From: Arabidopsis thaliana
Lineage: Eukaryota > Streptophyta > Magnoliopsida > Brassicales > Brassicaceae
Direction: 5' to 3'
Length of the DNA stretch: 64,000 nucleotides
Assembly (NCBI RefSeq): GCF_000001735.4
Contig: NC_003074.8
Location: forward strand, 18,173,261-18,237,260
A program made the translations under genes and the position numbers. The notes below the pieces were generated by a model, which saw nothing but the letters and a program-made list of their open reading frames with translations, was not told the origin of the DNA and made no database searches. This document shows, piece by piece, positions 11,105-23,397 of this stretch. Positions within the stretch are counted from its first letter, which is position 1; every line of letters begins with the position of its first letter.

Positions 11105-11544
11105 ATAGCCTGCGTTTGTGTTTGGAGCACTGAGAAGGCATCTTAGCAAATTGTTGCTTTGAGTCGTTCATGTCCTTTTTTGTTTTACTTTCAGGTACTT
11201 TGTTGATCTATATTACATAAATTGCATTGTTTTCAGCTCTCTATATCCGACAAAGGAATTCCGATCGACCAAATATGGAGTAAACCAAAATGTGTACCGG
11301 GATGTTTGTTGTTGCATCTTGAGACATTCATGTGGATAGGATACGAATGGCAACGAAGAGATGAGAAAGAAGTGGCCACATACATCCTAAGAAACACAAG
11401 ACGGTTGAAGAAAGCAACTTTCTCACAAAACCCATCGAACCGGTAATGCCCAAAATAATAGAAAATAGACGTGAGATGCTCAACGAGTTGGCTAGTTCTG
11501 GCAGGGCTTCAAATCCATGTCACTTTGTGTTTGAATCCATGTAA
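11105..11544 (+). pseudogene. F-box/FBD pseudogene with F-box and LRR deleted
   Basis: The 5' part copies the leader of the second F-box gene: TTGGAGCACTGAGAAGGCAT is identical at 4361-4380 and 11122-11141. After ATGTCCTTTTT the sequence jumps to the equivalent of that gene's last intron and final exon (AGGTACTTTGTTGATCTA, then an FBD segment starting [14 protein letters not shown]). The F-box and LRR exons are missing. The FBD frame then breaks: TTCTCACAAAACC lacks one C relative to TTCTCCACAAAACC, truncating after SQNPSNR. The lost tail ([18 protein letters not shown]...FVFESM) continues in another frame to a TAA at 11542. Confidence 0.85.
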
Positions 11545-11905
11545 GGTCTTGAACTTTACTATGATGTAGTGTTGGCCAATGGGAAATGTAAAATTTTCAA
11601 CTTTACTTATCGATAGGATGCTAAATCTTGGTTACATTGTGAGGAAAATGGACTATATTTTCTGAACAATACCGTATTACTTCTTAAGCACGCTACAGTT
11701 TCTACAGCAAGAACAACATAAAGGCTACAGATATTAAATTTGCTCTTTGATGTTTGTTCCTTAATCTAAAGTCTTAGTGTTTTTATAATGATTTTTTTCT
11801 TTCCGCAAGCATTTATGTATATATTTTCTATTTTAATATAAGTATTGAGCTTCAGCTTCTATGGTCATATTTAGTGTACACAACTCTTGTGCTAACAGTA
11901 CTAGA
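11545..11905. other. Intergenic spacer
   Basis: Begins with the shared F-box 3'-flank repeat (GGATGCTAAATCTTGGTTAC near 11615), then AT-rich sequence and the likely 3' UTR of the minus-strand coiled-coil gene. Nothing else recognised. Confidence 0.5.
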
Positions 11906-13708
11906 TCACGCATCATATCGTAACAATGCTCTGTTGCTTGTATATGAAGAACTTCCAGTAGCGGTCGCAGCAGTAGAAGCAGCGGTAGGAAAACGCCACA
12001 TCGGCCAACACCAAACATACCTGAACTTTCCACGTCTGCGTTCTGTAGACTCTGCTTCTTCCAATTGGCGGTAGAGATGTTCAATACGGCTAAGAAGTTG
12101 AGCTATTCTTCTCTCGGCCAATCGCAGCGATTTCTCAGCTGCTTCTTCTGCTACCATTGCAGCTTTGGCCAATTCTTCTTTCAGTTTTAGTTTCCCTTCT
12201 GATCTGGCTAATGCTGATCTCAGCTTCTCAACCTCTGACTTTAGAACCGCTATCTGATTGTAAACAATACCTTTTGTTAGTTATGTTTGTTTGTATTGGT
12301 TTTGATAATAAGTGTTCTAGTTTGGAATAGTGAATGAAACTTACGAGCTGATCCCGTACTTCGACTTCGCGCTGCCCTGCTTCAACTTCTAGCTCACAAG
12401 CTTCTCTCCATCTACTTACTTCTGATTCTGCTTCTCTTATTGCTTTCACTAGCTCTTCGACCTTTGGTTCAGTATAAAAGCCTCTCTCGAGTAAGAGATT
12501 TGTGACAAAATTGAGAAACATATAGTGGAAGACAGAAGCTATTGATCCAAAAATACATTACGTTTTGAGCAAGAAACTTCTCTTGATTTTGCAGCTTGTT
12601 GATATACACCGTGTTCTCTGCTAATTTCTGAGCTTGTTCCTCTGTAACTTTCCTCAACCCCACTTCTTCTAACCTGTCAAAACAATAAGAAGATTGCATT
12701 TACCAAAATCGAAGCGTAGCTATCTATTGAGTTTGAGAAAAAAGCTTACCTTGATTCCTCCAAAGATATTTTCAGCTGAGAAACCTCTTGCCGCAGTTTC
12801 TTCATTGTTTTCTCTATTGCTATAACCTGTTCTTGCCATAGAGTCCATTATAGTTAAACCTTTGTTTGATCATACTAAAACGCAGAATCACAAGAATGTG
12901 AATAAAGTAATGAACATACCACACCATTCTCTTCTTCTTCATTCGCGATATTTCCCGTCTCTGAGCTCTCCTCTACTGATTCTCCTAACCCAAAACCAAA
13001 ACCTATTCTCTGCAACCCTCTTCCTGCGATTTGCAGCAAAGCCAATCCCTTCTGATCATTCATCTCTTTCAATTGCTTCTCTGCAGTTTGTTTCTCAAAC
13101 AAAGCAGCTCTTAACAAGACATTGATATCTCTATTCTCCTCTTCCAAGAACTCCACACTTCTACTTAGCTCCATCTTCTTCTTCTTCGTAGATTCCTGGA
13201 ACGTCTCTAACTTCGTTACAACCTCCTTGACTAACTCCAAAATAGATTTGGAATTATATTCCTTTGTTTCCAGTTTTCTCCCTCTTTCCTCTTCTGGAAC
13301 ATTCTCTTCGTTTAAACATCGGATTAATTTCGACAAGCGATCTTCCATAGATCGTACATAATCCGCAATATCCGATAGTAATTTGGTTTTCTCCTTCGCC
13401 TCTCCTTCCAATTCACTGACAGTTTCTTTAGAAACTTCCAGATCTCTCTTCATTTCCTCTCTAATCATAACCTCTTCCAAAATTCCAGCTTCAAGCTCAC
13501 TATTTCTTCGCCTAAGTGCATCTCTCTCGTGGAACAACTCATGGTTCACTCTTATCAAATCAGTTCTCCGATAACTCGCTTCGAATATCTGGCTTCGGAG
13601 ACTGAGAAAGTTAGAGTCTAACGAAGAGTGATTCCATTGTCGAAAGTCATGGTCTTGATCGGAGATAGGAGTATCCGAGCGGTTGATTCCGGTATCTTTA
13701 ACATCCAT
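11906..13708 (-). CDS. Long coiled-coil protein of unknown function
   Basis: 480 residues from five exons: 12920-13708, 12750-12826, 12562-12673, 12345-12461 and 11906-12253. Start ATG 13708 (MDVKDTGINRSD) is the first ATG in the open frame. Almost the whole protein from residue 50 is heptad-rich and charged (RRNSELEAGILEEVMIREEM, KSVEFLEEEN-like stretches), typical of an extended coiled coil. A Gly/Phe-rich break (GRGLQRIGFGFGLGES) separates two coil segments. The C-terminus is Trp-rich then Ser/Thr/Ala-rich (FRYVWCWPMWRFPTAAS). I see no enzymatic motif. Likely At3g49055 (memory). Organellar or cytoskeletal roles would be guesses. Confidence 0.88.
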
Positions 13709-14125
13709 GAGAAGTGATGATGATGTGATGGTGATTGATGAAATTCTCCATAGGTGAGGACGCAAAGAATGTCTGATGACTCTGATTTGCCATTTACCTA
13801 ACAGTCAACTGACAATGTTAAAAGAGTAAAACATATCTTCAACGCTTTACTTTTTTGGCGGGCAAAAGGAACGACATCGTATTACGTATAAATAACGCAA
13901 TTATGAATTTATGTGTATAACAAAGGAGAAAGATTGGTAAGAACTTTAAACATGTTTAAACAAATGGATACTAAGTAAGCTTCATTTCGAATAATTACTG
14001 TGACATGTACGTCAGGCTTATATATTTTTTCATACCTTTAGGGGTAAATTTACAAAGTGACAATCTAAAATAATTGGGAGTTAAAAATAGCAATATTGTT
14101 GTCTTTCAAAGAAGGCAAAAGTAAA
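13709..14125. other. Intergenic spacer between two minus-strand genes
   Basis: Contains the leader of the coiled-coil gene and the 3' region of the U-box kinase gene. AT-rich, no further feature seen. Confidence 0.4.
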
Positions 14126-17100
14126 TCACCATTGGTTTTGCCAATCTTGGATAGCTAGATGAAGAGCGTGATTAGGTATGAGGTTGCAATCTTCCATTTT
14201 CAGGTTTGTCATTGGCGACGTATCGTGTCCATTCGCTAACCACTCTCTAATCGCTTCTGCTTCGTAAGTGAATCCGTCTGCTGCTATCAGAGGATCTTTC
14301 ATCACTTCCTGTGATGATAACAAACAAAACATGTTTTGAGTTTTGTTTTAATCATGATCATCAAACTCTGTTTAAGCATAGAAACTCACCTGGAAAATGG
14401 GGCAGAGGTAATGAGAAGGAGGCCGGCGTGGAACGTTTTGGTTGGCGTATGATGATGTCTCTGATGAAGGAACTTCTGGTGCTTTCATTCGATCTATAAA
14501 CCGTAGAACCACTGCTAAGTCTGGTCGATTCATCGGGTTTTTCTTACAGCAACGGATGGCTACATTAGCTAGCTTTTTACCTCGTGCGACTGGCCAGTCT
14601 CCTGCTGAATTATCCAGAACCGCACTGATGTTATCGTTCTCCAGAGCGCATTTGACATCTCTCAGTATGCCAGATACAGGCCTTCTGGTGAGAAGCTGCA
14701 GGAGAATGATCCCAAACGCGTATATATCTGATTCTAGCGTCATTTCTCTTGAAACGAAGTAATGTGGATCTACATGAGGATCTGATTTGTCTAATCCGTC
14801 AATCGGGATCAGCTGAGAGATCCCGTAGTCGTTGATTTTGGTGACGAGATTGGAATCCAGGAGAATCTTAGACGGCTTTAGGTTTCCATGAATGATGCAC
14901 GGAATGTTTGAATGAAGAAACAGAAGGGCAGAGCATATCTCAGAGGCAATCCTTATCCGAGATTCCCATGAAAGAGCAGGAACGTTGTTTTCAGATGAAA
15001 AGCAGTCTTCGAGGCTTCCGTTAGGAATATATTGATAAATGAGAGACCGAGACTCTGGACAAGCACCCATCAGTGTTACCAGATTTGGATGCCTTACCCT
15101 GCTTAAAATCTCCACCTGAAATCCAAAACACATAACCTGTTCGTTAACAAACTCGAGCATGTATACATGTCTATATTCAATTTTATTTTTCCATATACAT
15201 AAGATCCTTTACCCGACGCTCAAACTCAAAGTGATTCAAGGATCCATATGAGGGTAACATCTTTACAGCAACTTGAAGATGTTGAAGATTCCCTTTATAG
15301 ACACTTCCGTATTTGCCTTCTCCAAGTTTCCAAGATGGATCAAATTCGTTAGTAGCCTCATTGATTTCCATAAAAGAGTAGTCAAGCATTTCCGACCCAG
15401 AAGACTCTCCGGTCTCTCCTTTAACCAGTCTTCTCAGTGCGTTCACTTCCTTTACTGCGTTCTCGTGATCGATCCGGATCTCATCCCTTTTCTGTCTGAA
15501 ACTTTTCAAGAGCTCCATAGCTGTATCAAATTTCTCACCATGTTCTTTTTCCAAGTCTTGTAGTTTCCTCATCTGGCTCTCCAACTTAAGATTCCGACCC
15601 TGAACCATCTGAAGTTCTTTCATGAATCCATTGTTTTGCTCTATTACCATTTTTACTTCAAGCTTTTCCTTTTCCAGCAATTCCTCCAATCTCTTTCTTT
15701 GGCTCGACTCCTTAATGCATAAGCCTTCCAAAGCTTTAGCCTGTGGCATGACAAAAAAAAATATTCAAGCCGGGAGAAACGAGTTGGACATGCCAGCAGG
15801 CAGCAGCTTAAGATTCTCCAGCAAAGGCATCAAGTATTCAACTAAAGCTCTTTGACAGCAAAATGTATAACCACAAACACACATCGATCTATCAACTGAA
15901 GAAGTTCAGTACCTAATGCTAGCAATCTACAAATCCCCAGTGAAATATTTCTTTTATGTAAAGCTTATTTTTTCATGTGGTAACATGATGCACTGATTAG
16001 TGATTACAACTAGCAGAAATGGACCAAGACTATCACTTTGAGAACTATTTTGCAATTATAATAACTGAGAAACGAATAAGAGTATTACCTTGCATAAAGC
16101 CTCTGTTGTACTGGCATCCTCTTCCCATTTTTTCCCAGCCTCCCCATAAACCGTTCTATCTGATTGTCCAATATCATGCATGGCTTTATCATACCTATGA
16201 ACTTTGCGCGCTACATCCCCTTCACGCTCTTTTTCCTGAAATTTGACAGGATCACTGATTACCAGGTGGATCAAATGCTTGCTCATACGGAGAGTATACA
16301 GTACCATGTTCACTTTAAGTAGATCTTTCAATATATTGCACAGACAAAATTACTATCATAAATTGTTTCCACAAAGTCATGTTCTATAAATCTCTATACC
16401 AAGACCTTGAAAACAAACCATCAACTGTAATTATTTGCTAAAGTAAAGTCTTTTCAGGCAACAGACGTTCTTATGCGTCTAATAGTTACTGTATAATCAG
16501 CATCATCAGTAGAAAAGTAAAGATGAAGCAAACTCCTCCTACCTCAACATTTGAGGTATTTAGTGTATCTGAGTCAACCAATTCTGGGCTAACCGGCTCT
16601 GGACCAACCGGCTCTCCAAAGGAAGAACTCGAACCTGATGAAAAAAGAGGAGGTGCTCTTGGTTCTACCTTTTCTCTCTCCAGTTGACCTGTATCTTTCT
16701 CACCATCTGCACAATTCTGTAACAAATTTACTCACAAAGACAGATACAACTGATGGCAAATGAAATGATATGCTGGGAGCCTGGGACCTTTCAAAATCCA
16801 AGGTAACCGCTACCTTGTTCAAGGAGGCTGCGCCAATATCTTAATCTTCTCCTCATATAAGAAGATTCCAATTTTTCTGATTTCCTTGTCTCGTTATCTG
16901 AATCCAGCTGTACTAGGGGCGGCATTGTTTGTCTGTTATTACTATCGTCATTTGACGCCCTGTTTTAGAGTGTTTTTCTTTTAGTTAAACGAATAGAAGT
17001 AGAAAACAAAAACAATTAATAGAAGCAGTTTAAGTGAAGGTGGTAGACTAACTAAATCTGATAACTAAAGTCCATGACATGATATATATTATTTCAAAGT

Positions 17101-18618
17101 TTCTACAGATATATCTTTATCGTTTAGCTTTGGAAAGATGGTGATAAAGACATCTCATTCAACTCTTTCTGAACCCAGTGAAAGGAAAAAGAACGTACCT
17201 TGTAAAGATAAGGTAACCTTTACAGAGAAACCAAATATGGCAGGAATCAGGAGCTTTTTTGCAAACGAATATGGCTTTCTTGGACTTTAGATCCGTCATT
17301 TTCCTGGCAATACATATTTAAGTTGCTTATCTAAATTTCAGAGGTCAAATCATTTGAAAAGTATAAGATAAAATATAGAATCATATCTTACCATGAGTAA
17401 TGCTTATCTGATGCAGCTCCCATTACTAACCACTTAATTTTGTGCCGAGCAATTAGTTCTACGATACATTCCTCGATATTTTGCCCCGCAATGCAAAGTT
17501 TATCTGTTTGAATCTAAAAAGAACTATGTCAATCCGGTTATCATATGAACGATTCCTGAATAAGAATGCCTAATAATTTAAAGATTTCTAAGCTCTACAT
17601 TTATGACGAGTGCACACGGCACAAGGTTTTTCCATGTAGGTTATGTCATTATATGAACAAAAATTATATCCACCAAGATCACAGGTATATTCAAAATGAG
17701 TTGCCTTACTTCAATTAAACTTGAACACCAAAACAGCTAACTGATAGTTTGTGTGAGATTACAATCAATAACAACCTTACACGAAAAAAGAGAGAATTGA
17801 TACCTCAGTTTCAGATAAAAGTTGGAGATAAGAATTCATCAGTTCATCCACTTTGGGTTTCTCAACTCGCTCAATCACCTTGACATCATGCTTTTTAAAG
17901 CTACCACCAACAAGTTTCTTGTGCGCTGCAGGTAAACAAGTCTTAACATCCTTGGCAATGGACAATAATTTTTTTTCCCTATACATAGCAGCTAAAGTCA
18001 TCACAATGTCCTGCTTCCACAAACAAATTAAAATTTCCAAGCTCTAAGACAGATTGGCCAAGCAAACCAACATATGTTACAGTGTTTTATACAATGTACA
18101 TTATAACTAAATTATAGTCATCATCATCTCCTTGTGTACTTCTTCCAAACTCTTAAATGACTGATCATGAAAATGTTATAGTACTTTCAATGGCTTATCT
18201 TCCTCTAGTTCATATAGAGAATAAAATTACACATTTCTCAACATATTCCTAGCAATCAAAGAAACAATCAATATCTCCCAGAAATTTTAAAAAATTCCAG
18301 AATTCTCAGAATAAATTCTAAACAAACAAAATTCGATTTTATTCTAAATTTTGCAATTCAATAAACAGATCTATACACCAAAAACCACAATTCAACACAA
18401 AGAACTAATTTAGAAAGTGAGAAAGAGAAGAAGAAGATCTCACTCCAGGAGGCAGCGCGAGCAGTTCGATGAACATAAAGCAAGCAAATCTTCTTGCCGG
18501 AAAAGTTACGCGCCGCCCATAACACCGTGGTTTTGCTTCTCTCCACATCTTCCGCCACCGCGACGAAAATCGTCTCATCCACATCTAAGACCAGTTCTTC
18601 TCCACCGATTTCTCCCAT
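14126..18618 (-). CDS. USP-like / coiled-coil / kinase-like / U-box protein
   Basis: 805 residues from ten exons: 18444-18618, 17804-17925, 17392-17513, 17199-17303, 16814-16959, 16543-16706, 16089-16235, 15213-15740, 14390-15115 and 14126-14308. Order: USP-like alpha/beta domain (residues 15-165, ETIFVAVAEDVERSKTTVLW), linker, coiled coil (about 280-435), kinase-like domain (about 455-715), U-box (about 735-805, CPIFQEVMKDPLIAADGFTY). This is the plant PUB class with a cytoplasmic kinase fused to an E3 domain. The glycine loop (GEGKYGSV, from residue 467) and Lys487 (VAVK) are present. The catalytic loop reads HGNLKPSKIL instead of HGDLKPANIL, so the base Asp is Asn581. DYG replaces DFG. It is probably a pseudokinase with an active E3. 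Likely At3g49060 (memory). Confidence 0.93.
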
Positions 18619-19218
18619 ATTTTTCGCCCTCTTCACTCTCTCTATCTCTAGATTTGATAACTTTCTTCTATAAGCATTTGTTCGATTTGCAAAAGTGACT
18701 TTATATAAAAGTGGAAACTCGTGAGATTCCGTCGAATTGGAATCGTTTTTTTATGGTTCGGACGAGTTGCTGACTCGGTTTATGAGTCAACCGATTTACC
18801 TAATTAGAAGATATAGGAAAAAAAAATGTTATGGTTGGTTCATTTTTTGATGAATAGTCTCTCCTACCCAAAACAAAGAGGTCGTCTAAAATATTTGTTA
18901 AAATCGGTTTTCCTACATTTCCGACATATGTAATGGATTTTGGGATTTCTTTTGACAAATGTTAAAAATTCCATAATTTAGACTATCTTGTATTTGGCTT
19001 GCCCAAAAATAAAAGACTCTTGCATTTGGCATTTTTATGACTACTAATAGAATCCGAATATCATCCAAATAGAAATAAAAATGTTCCGACACTAATATTT
19101 CTAGGAATTAAAAATTATATAATTGAGGGTAAAAAGAAATATATATACATACCGTAGTAGACAAAAACAAAAGAAATAATAAAAATTGACATGAGAAAAA
19201 AAACGAAACAAAGAAATA
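18619..19218. other. Intergenic: promoter of the U-box kinase gene
   Basis: About 600 bases between the U-box gene start and the UPF0496 3' end. The first 100 bases look like leader. The rest is AT-rich with homopolymer runs and no recognised gene or repeat. Confidence 0.4.
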
Positions 19219-20469
19219 CTACAATTTTTTTTTGGATTTGGGAGCGAATGAACAATTAGGTGGATCATCCGAATCCAAAATCTCTTTAACAAGAAGATTC
19301 CTTGCCCGATTAATAGTCATGAAACACAAGTAAATATGTTCTTCAAGCTCATCAAGTTCTTCACTAAAGCTTTCTTCACATCTCTTCAACTCTCGAGCAA
19401 CTTCTTCACTGCCTCGAACCCGACCCGACCCTCTACCAACCCAAAACTCAGCCATGGCTCGAACATGGTTCACTTCATCGTTAATTCGTGTCACTAGTCT
19501 GCTTATCGTGTCCAAATCACGGCTTAAAATGTAAGTACCTTTGGCAGCAACGTCGAGCCGAGCCGCTGTTTTTGTTAACTTATTCCTTAAACCGGCTGGT
19601 TTAAATTGAGAGGCTAAAAGAGTCGGAGCGGCTAGAAACAAAGCAAAAGCGTGAGAGGCTATGGTTACAATCAATGTAGTGGTTAGAGCCAAAACGAGAA
19701 GCCCTGAGCTATGAGTTAGTCCGTTGATAAGCTTAAGTTTGGCTCGTGTCTTGTCTCGTCTCGACTCTAGCCGTTTTAGCAAGTATAAACAGCCGGATCT
19801 GATTAGCTGGATCCTAGAACCCGACGAGATAAACGGGTCGAACCATTTTGATATCTCCGTGAATTGGTCTATTAAAGCCAATGAATTATGATTTTCCGAA
19901 TGAAATTTTGGTTTCAAAGACTCGTATTTAGAACGAAGATGATGAATGTTTTTTAGTAATTGCGTGCAAAGCAAGAAAGCGTTTGCCGTCTCCAAGAAGT
20001 AATCAGAGAGAAGAGTTCGGGTGTGTCGCCCGACCCGGGATACATCTAGTATCCGAGTAATGGTATTCAGATCCGGGTCTAGAAGATTGTGCGCGAATAG
20101 GCGATAAGACATGAGACGAGCTGACGTGGAGGATGATTCGATTGGTGGAGAAGAAGAAGAAGAAGACACTGCGGACTTTTTGCGGCTTAGCTGTACGACA
20201 CGTGTCCAAAAGTGATTGTATGATTCCGTACGAAAGGCGTTTGCATATTCCTCTCGGACATCCACGTCAGCACCATCTTTGGGATTTGAACTACCTGAAG
20301 CTGTACCAATCGAGGAAAGTTTCAAAATTATTATTTTCTTGGTTACAAATTTTCTTGCAAATTTGCAGTAGAAAAAATAAAAATAATAGCGGTATTTAAA
20401 AATGAAAATAGGAATATAACCTGTGGATGCGAGAATTCTTTTGATCTTTGATGAAACTTTTATACCCAT
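19219..20469 (-). CDS. UPF0496 (DUF677) putative transmembrane protein
   Basis: Read as one open frame from ATG 20469 ([13 protein letters not shown]) it gives 416 residues, the length I remember for UPF0496 At3g49070. A hydrophobic segment [20 protein letters not shown] (codons near 19655-19715) predicts membrane association. Helical, charged flanks and the C-terminal [20 protein letters not shown] fit the DUF677 family. The family has no firm biochemical role. Oddity: residues 17-56 ([20 protein letters not shown] and on) are encoded by a very AT-rich 120-nt stretch, 20301-20420. It has a GT start and an AG end, so it could be an in-frame intron; splicing would give 376 residues. The body of the protein is unaffected. 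Confidence 0.88.
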
Positions 20470-21239
20470 CTTCAAGACCTTGGATGAAGCAAAATATTTT
20501 TGGTATTGGGAGAAGAAACTGAGAACAACAAGAAGGTAATTTGTTATTATATAGTCCTTAAGAGTGATATGTTATTTTAATGAAACTAAAATAGTTACTT
20601 CGATTGCTAGAGAAAGGATATCTATGGATTTGTTGGGAAATTGATAATTTTGTTAGTACTTGTAGTAGGAGTGAAGAAATTCAATGAGTAGATGCTTGCA
20701 CGTAACACAAAATAGAACCTTCAAGTGAATAAAATTTATCAACATAACGTCAAAATCTATCCATTGCTCTGTTATGGAAAGTCTTTACACAAACTCTTGT
20801 AATTAGATATTTGGATGGTATAATAGAGTTTATCCAATTAGATATTTTTGTATATAGCAAATGTAACCAACTCTTGTAAAGTCTATGAGAATTGGACATT
20901 CCTTAACATTTTGATCAAAAGAATCAAAATTCACCTAATAATATAATCCATATAAGGAGTTGATCATTATGTTTAAACATCAATGAACCTTTTGAAGAAA
21001 CATGACAATTTGCCGGAAAAAAACATACAAAAATATGTGTCCGACTCAGAAACCAACGAAACTCAAGTTTCCAAGAGTAGAGCCGTAAGAGAAGAATGTG
21101 TTGGTACAAAAAGATAACTACGGGATTGAACCAAAAGAACAAGTTATTTGCCGGTGATTCTTCTAAACCCGGGATAAGTAGACGAACTAATGAAAATGAC
21201 AGAGACAAAAAGGAGAAGATATAGTACGCATTTTCGGAT
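20470..21239. other. Intergenic spacer
   Basis: Promoter of the UPF0496 gene on the left and the 3' region of the ribosomal S9 gene on the right. The frame on 20924-21304 overlaps the S9 last exon on the same strand and shows no protein-like features. No repeat or RNA gene recognised. Confidence 0.4.
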
Positions 21240-23397
21240 TCAACGTTTGACCCATTGGAAGCTCTTTCTTGCCTTGGCTTTTCCAGGTTTCTTTCTTTCC
21301 ACAACTCGAGAGTCTCTTGTCAAGAAACCAGCTGAAACATATCGAAGATGAAAAAGATCGAGATCAAGACCAATCCATTCAACAGACATGAACACACATA
21401 CCGGCTATCAAATGACAACGTTGGTCAGACAATAAGTTGTATCTCTGCTAATGAACATCAATAAGACTAAACAGATTTAATAACGCTAAGATGCCTGTAG
21501 TATCTTGCTTACCAGCTCGAAGTGATGTCCGCATATCTGGTTCCCAGTTTTGCAGTGCCCTGCTGATACCCAATTGAATAGCTCCGACTTGACCTTTAAA
21601 CCAAATATTTGAGTACATGGTTAACAACGATTAGAAGGAAATGCTTGGATAATTGTTGATTTTTGTAAAGAGATGGCAATCTAATTTGTTAACTTATGAC
21701 CAAATCCTCTAGCTTAAGCATAAATCATACTTGCTAGTGTAAATAGAGAACTTTGGGACTAATCGTCGAAGAAAACGAAGTGATTGTGGAGAGGTTTTAC
21801 CTGTAGTACCACCGCCTTTAACAGTGCACTTAATATCCCAACGACCCAAGGTTTTGGTTTCAGCAAGTGGGCGTAGAAGAGCAGCGCGATGATCAAGCAT
21901 AGGGAAATAGACATCAAATTCTTTTTCATTAACTTGAAATTTTCCTTCCCCAGGTTGAATCCAAACACGTGCAATGCTACATTTTCTTCTTCCAGTTCCA
22001 TAGGCTCTACCTGTTTCGTCAACTTGTCTCACCCGTGCTTTGGCAATGTCCTCTTGCATCTGGAGTTCTATCTCAGCTCTTGATGACTTCTTTGAACTTT
22101 TCTCACGACGCAGGTTTTCAATCTCAGTCAGAGGAGGTAATCCTTCGACCCCTTGGAAATCTTTCAAGGCTATTAAACTATCTAGCATTTCATCTGTTAT
22201 ACCTGACTTAGCAATAAGGTCTCCAAATGCTCGATCAGGACCTGCAATAGTAAGTTTCAAATCAATTACTCTACTTCTAGCGCTTGTTTTACTAGCAGCA
22301 GAATCCATTACCAATGTGATCAAAATAACAAATTCTTCAATTTATTGTGCTGAACATTGTTAATAGCAAAAACACATAAGCACTAAACTGTTCCTTAGCG
22401 TCAGTAAGCACAAAACTATCCACTTCAAACACAAGTCTTTCTACCCAAATGCTTATTCCTCTTCAACATCCGAGCTTACTCCAAAAACTATCATATCCTC
22501 CACTCAGCAAGCATGCCTATAAATAGATTGATTACACAACCTTTGCTACTTGACTTAACCCTCAAATCCAAATCTAACCTTAACAAGGAAAGTCATGAGA
22601 TCAAATTTGCTACCCATTTGTCACTGCATTCCAAAACTAGACACATATCGAAACTACTGGTGCATTGCATATAAGATCAAAACTTAAGAATCAGCAAAAC
22701 AAATTAAAAAAGTCTCACCCTTGATAACCTCAAGAAGCTCCTTCTCTTCCTTCTCAATCAACTCCTTCTTCACACGCTCTTCCTCCGCCATTTCCAAGCT
22801 ATTCTCAAAGCTAAACGGCACTTCACCACCAGTATCAAACACAACTCCCTCCTCTTCCTCTTTCAAATTCCATGGCTTTGACACATCCCATTCATTAGAT
22901 TTCACCTCTCCCCTGATTCCAAACCCATCCACCTCATCTCCTCCGCCACCAAACACAACTTTCTCCTCTCCCTCCTTCATATCCCATCTCTTAGTCTCCT
23001 CCCATTCATTACCCCTCCTCTCGCGACTAGTCTCAATCCCTTGACCTACTTCACCACCAGTATCAAACACAACTTTTTCCTCTTCCTCCTTTATATTCCA
23101 TCTCTTAGGCTCCTCCGGCCATTTCCCCTCTCCACCAGGTAAACCAGATCCTGCAACTCCAGAAGAACCAAAAGAATCATCGGAAGAGAAAGGTCCAGAC
23201 TTATCATCGTTTACTCCAGTGAAACTCCACGGAACATCATTCCGATTACGACCATTCCCGTCACCATTTCCTCCGCCGCCGCTACTGTTAGTCGAAAGCG
23301 GACGAATAAACGAAGAGAAGATCTGAGAATTTGATTTCGATGAAACTAGGGTTACGAAACGGAGATTCGAATGTCTAAGGAATAAACGAGAGAGCAT
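21240..23397 (-). CDS. RPS9M: Mitochondrial ribosomal protein S9 (uS9m)
   Basis: 430 residues from four exons: 22719-23397, 21801-22241, 21513-21593 and 21240-21331. The C-terminal 130 residues are a classic uS9 domain: [20 protein letters not shown], then [19 protein letters not shown], and a basic tail RKSFQWVKR that contacts P-site tRNA in ribosomes. The N-terminus ([20 protein letters not shown]) is a basic amphipathic presequence, indicating mitochondrial import. Between them lies an acidic, Gly-rich extension with three copies of a 38-residue repeat centred on W-N/D-x-KE(E/G)EE(K/G)VVF. ATG 23397 is the first ATG in frame. Divergently paired with SRP9. Likely At3g49080 (memory). Confidence 0.93.
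22798..23121 (-). repeat. Three tandem copies of a 38-residue coding repeat in the S9 N-terminal extension
   Basis: Tryptophans at residues 100, 138 and 176 begin the segments [38 protein letters not shown] and [19 protein letters not shown]. The spacing is exactly 38 codons (114 nt) both times. Each is preceded by (E/S)xxKR or VSKP. This is seen directly in the translation. Its function is unknown; it lies outside the uS9 fold. Confidence 0.85.
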
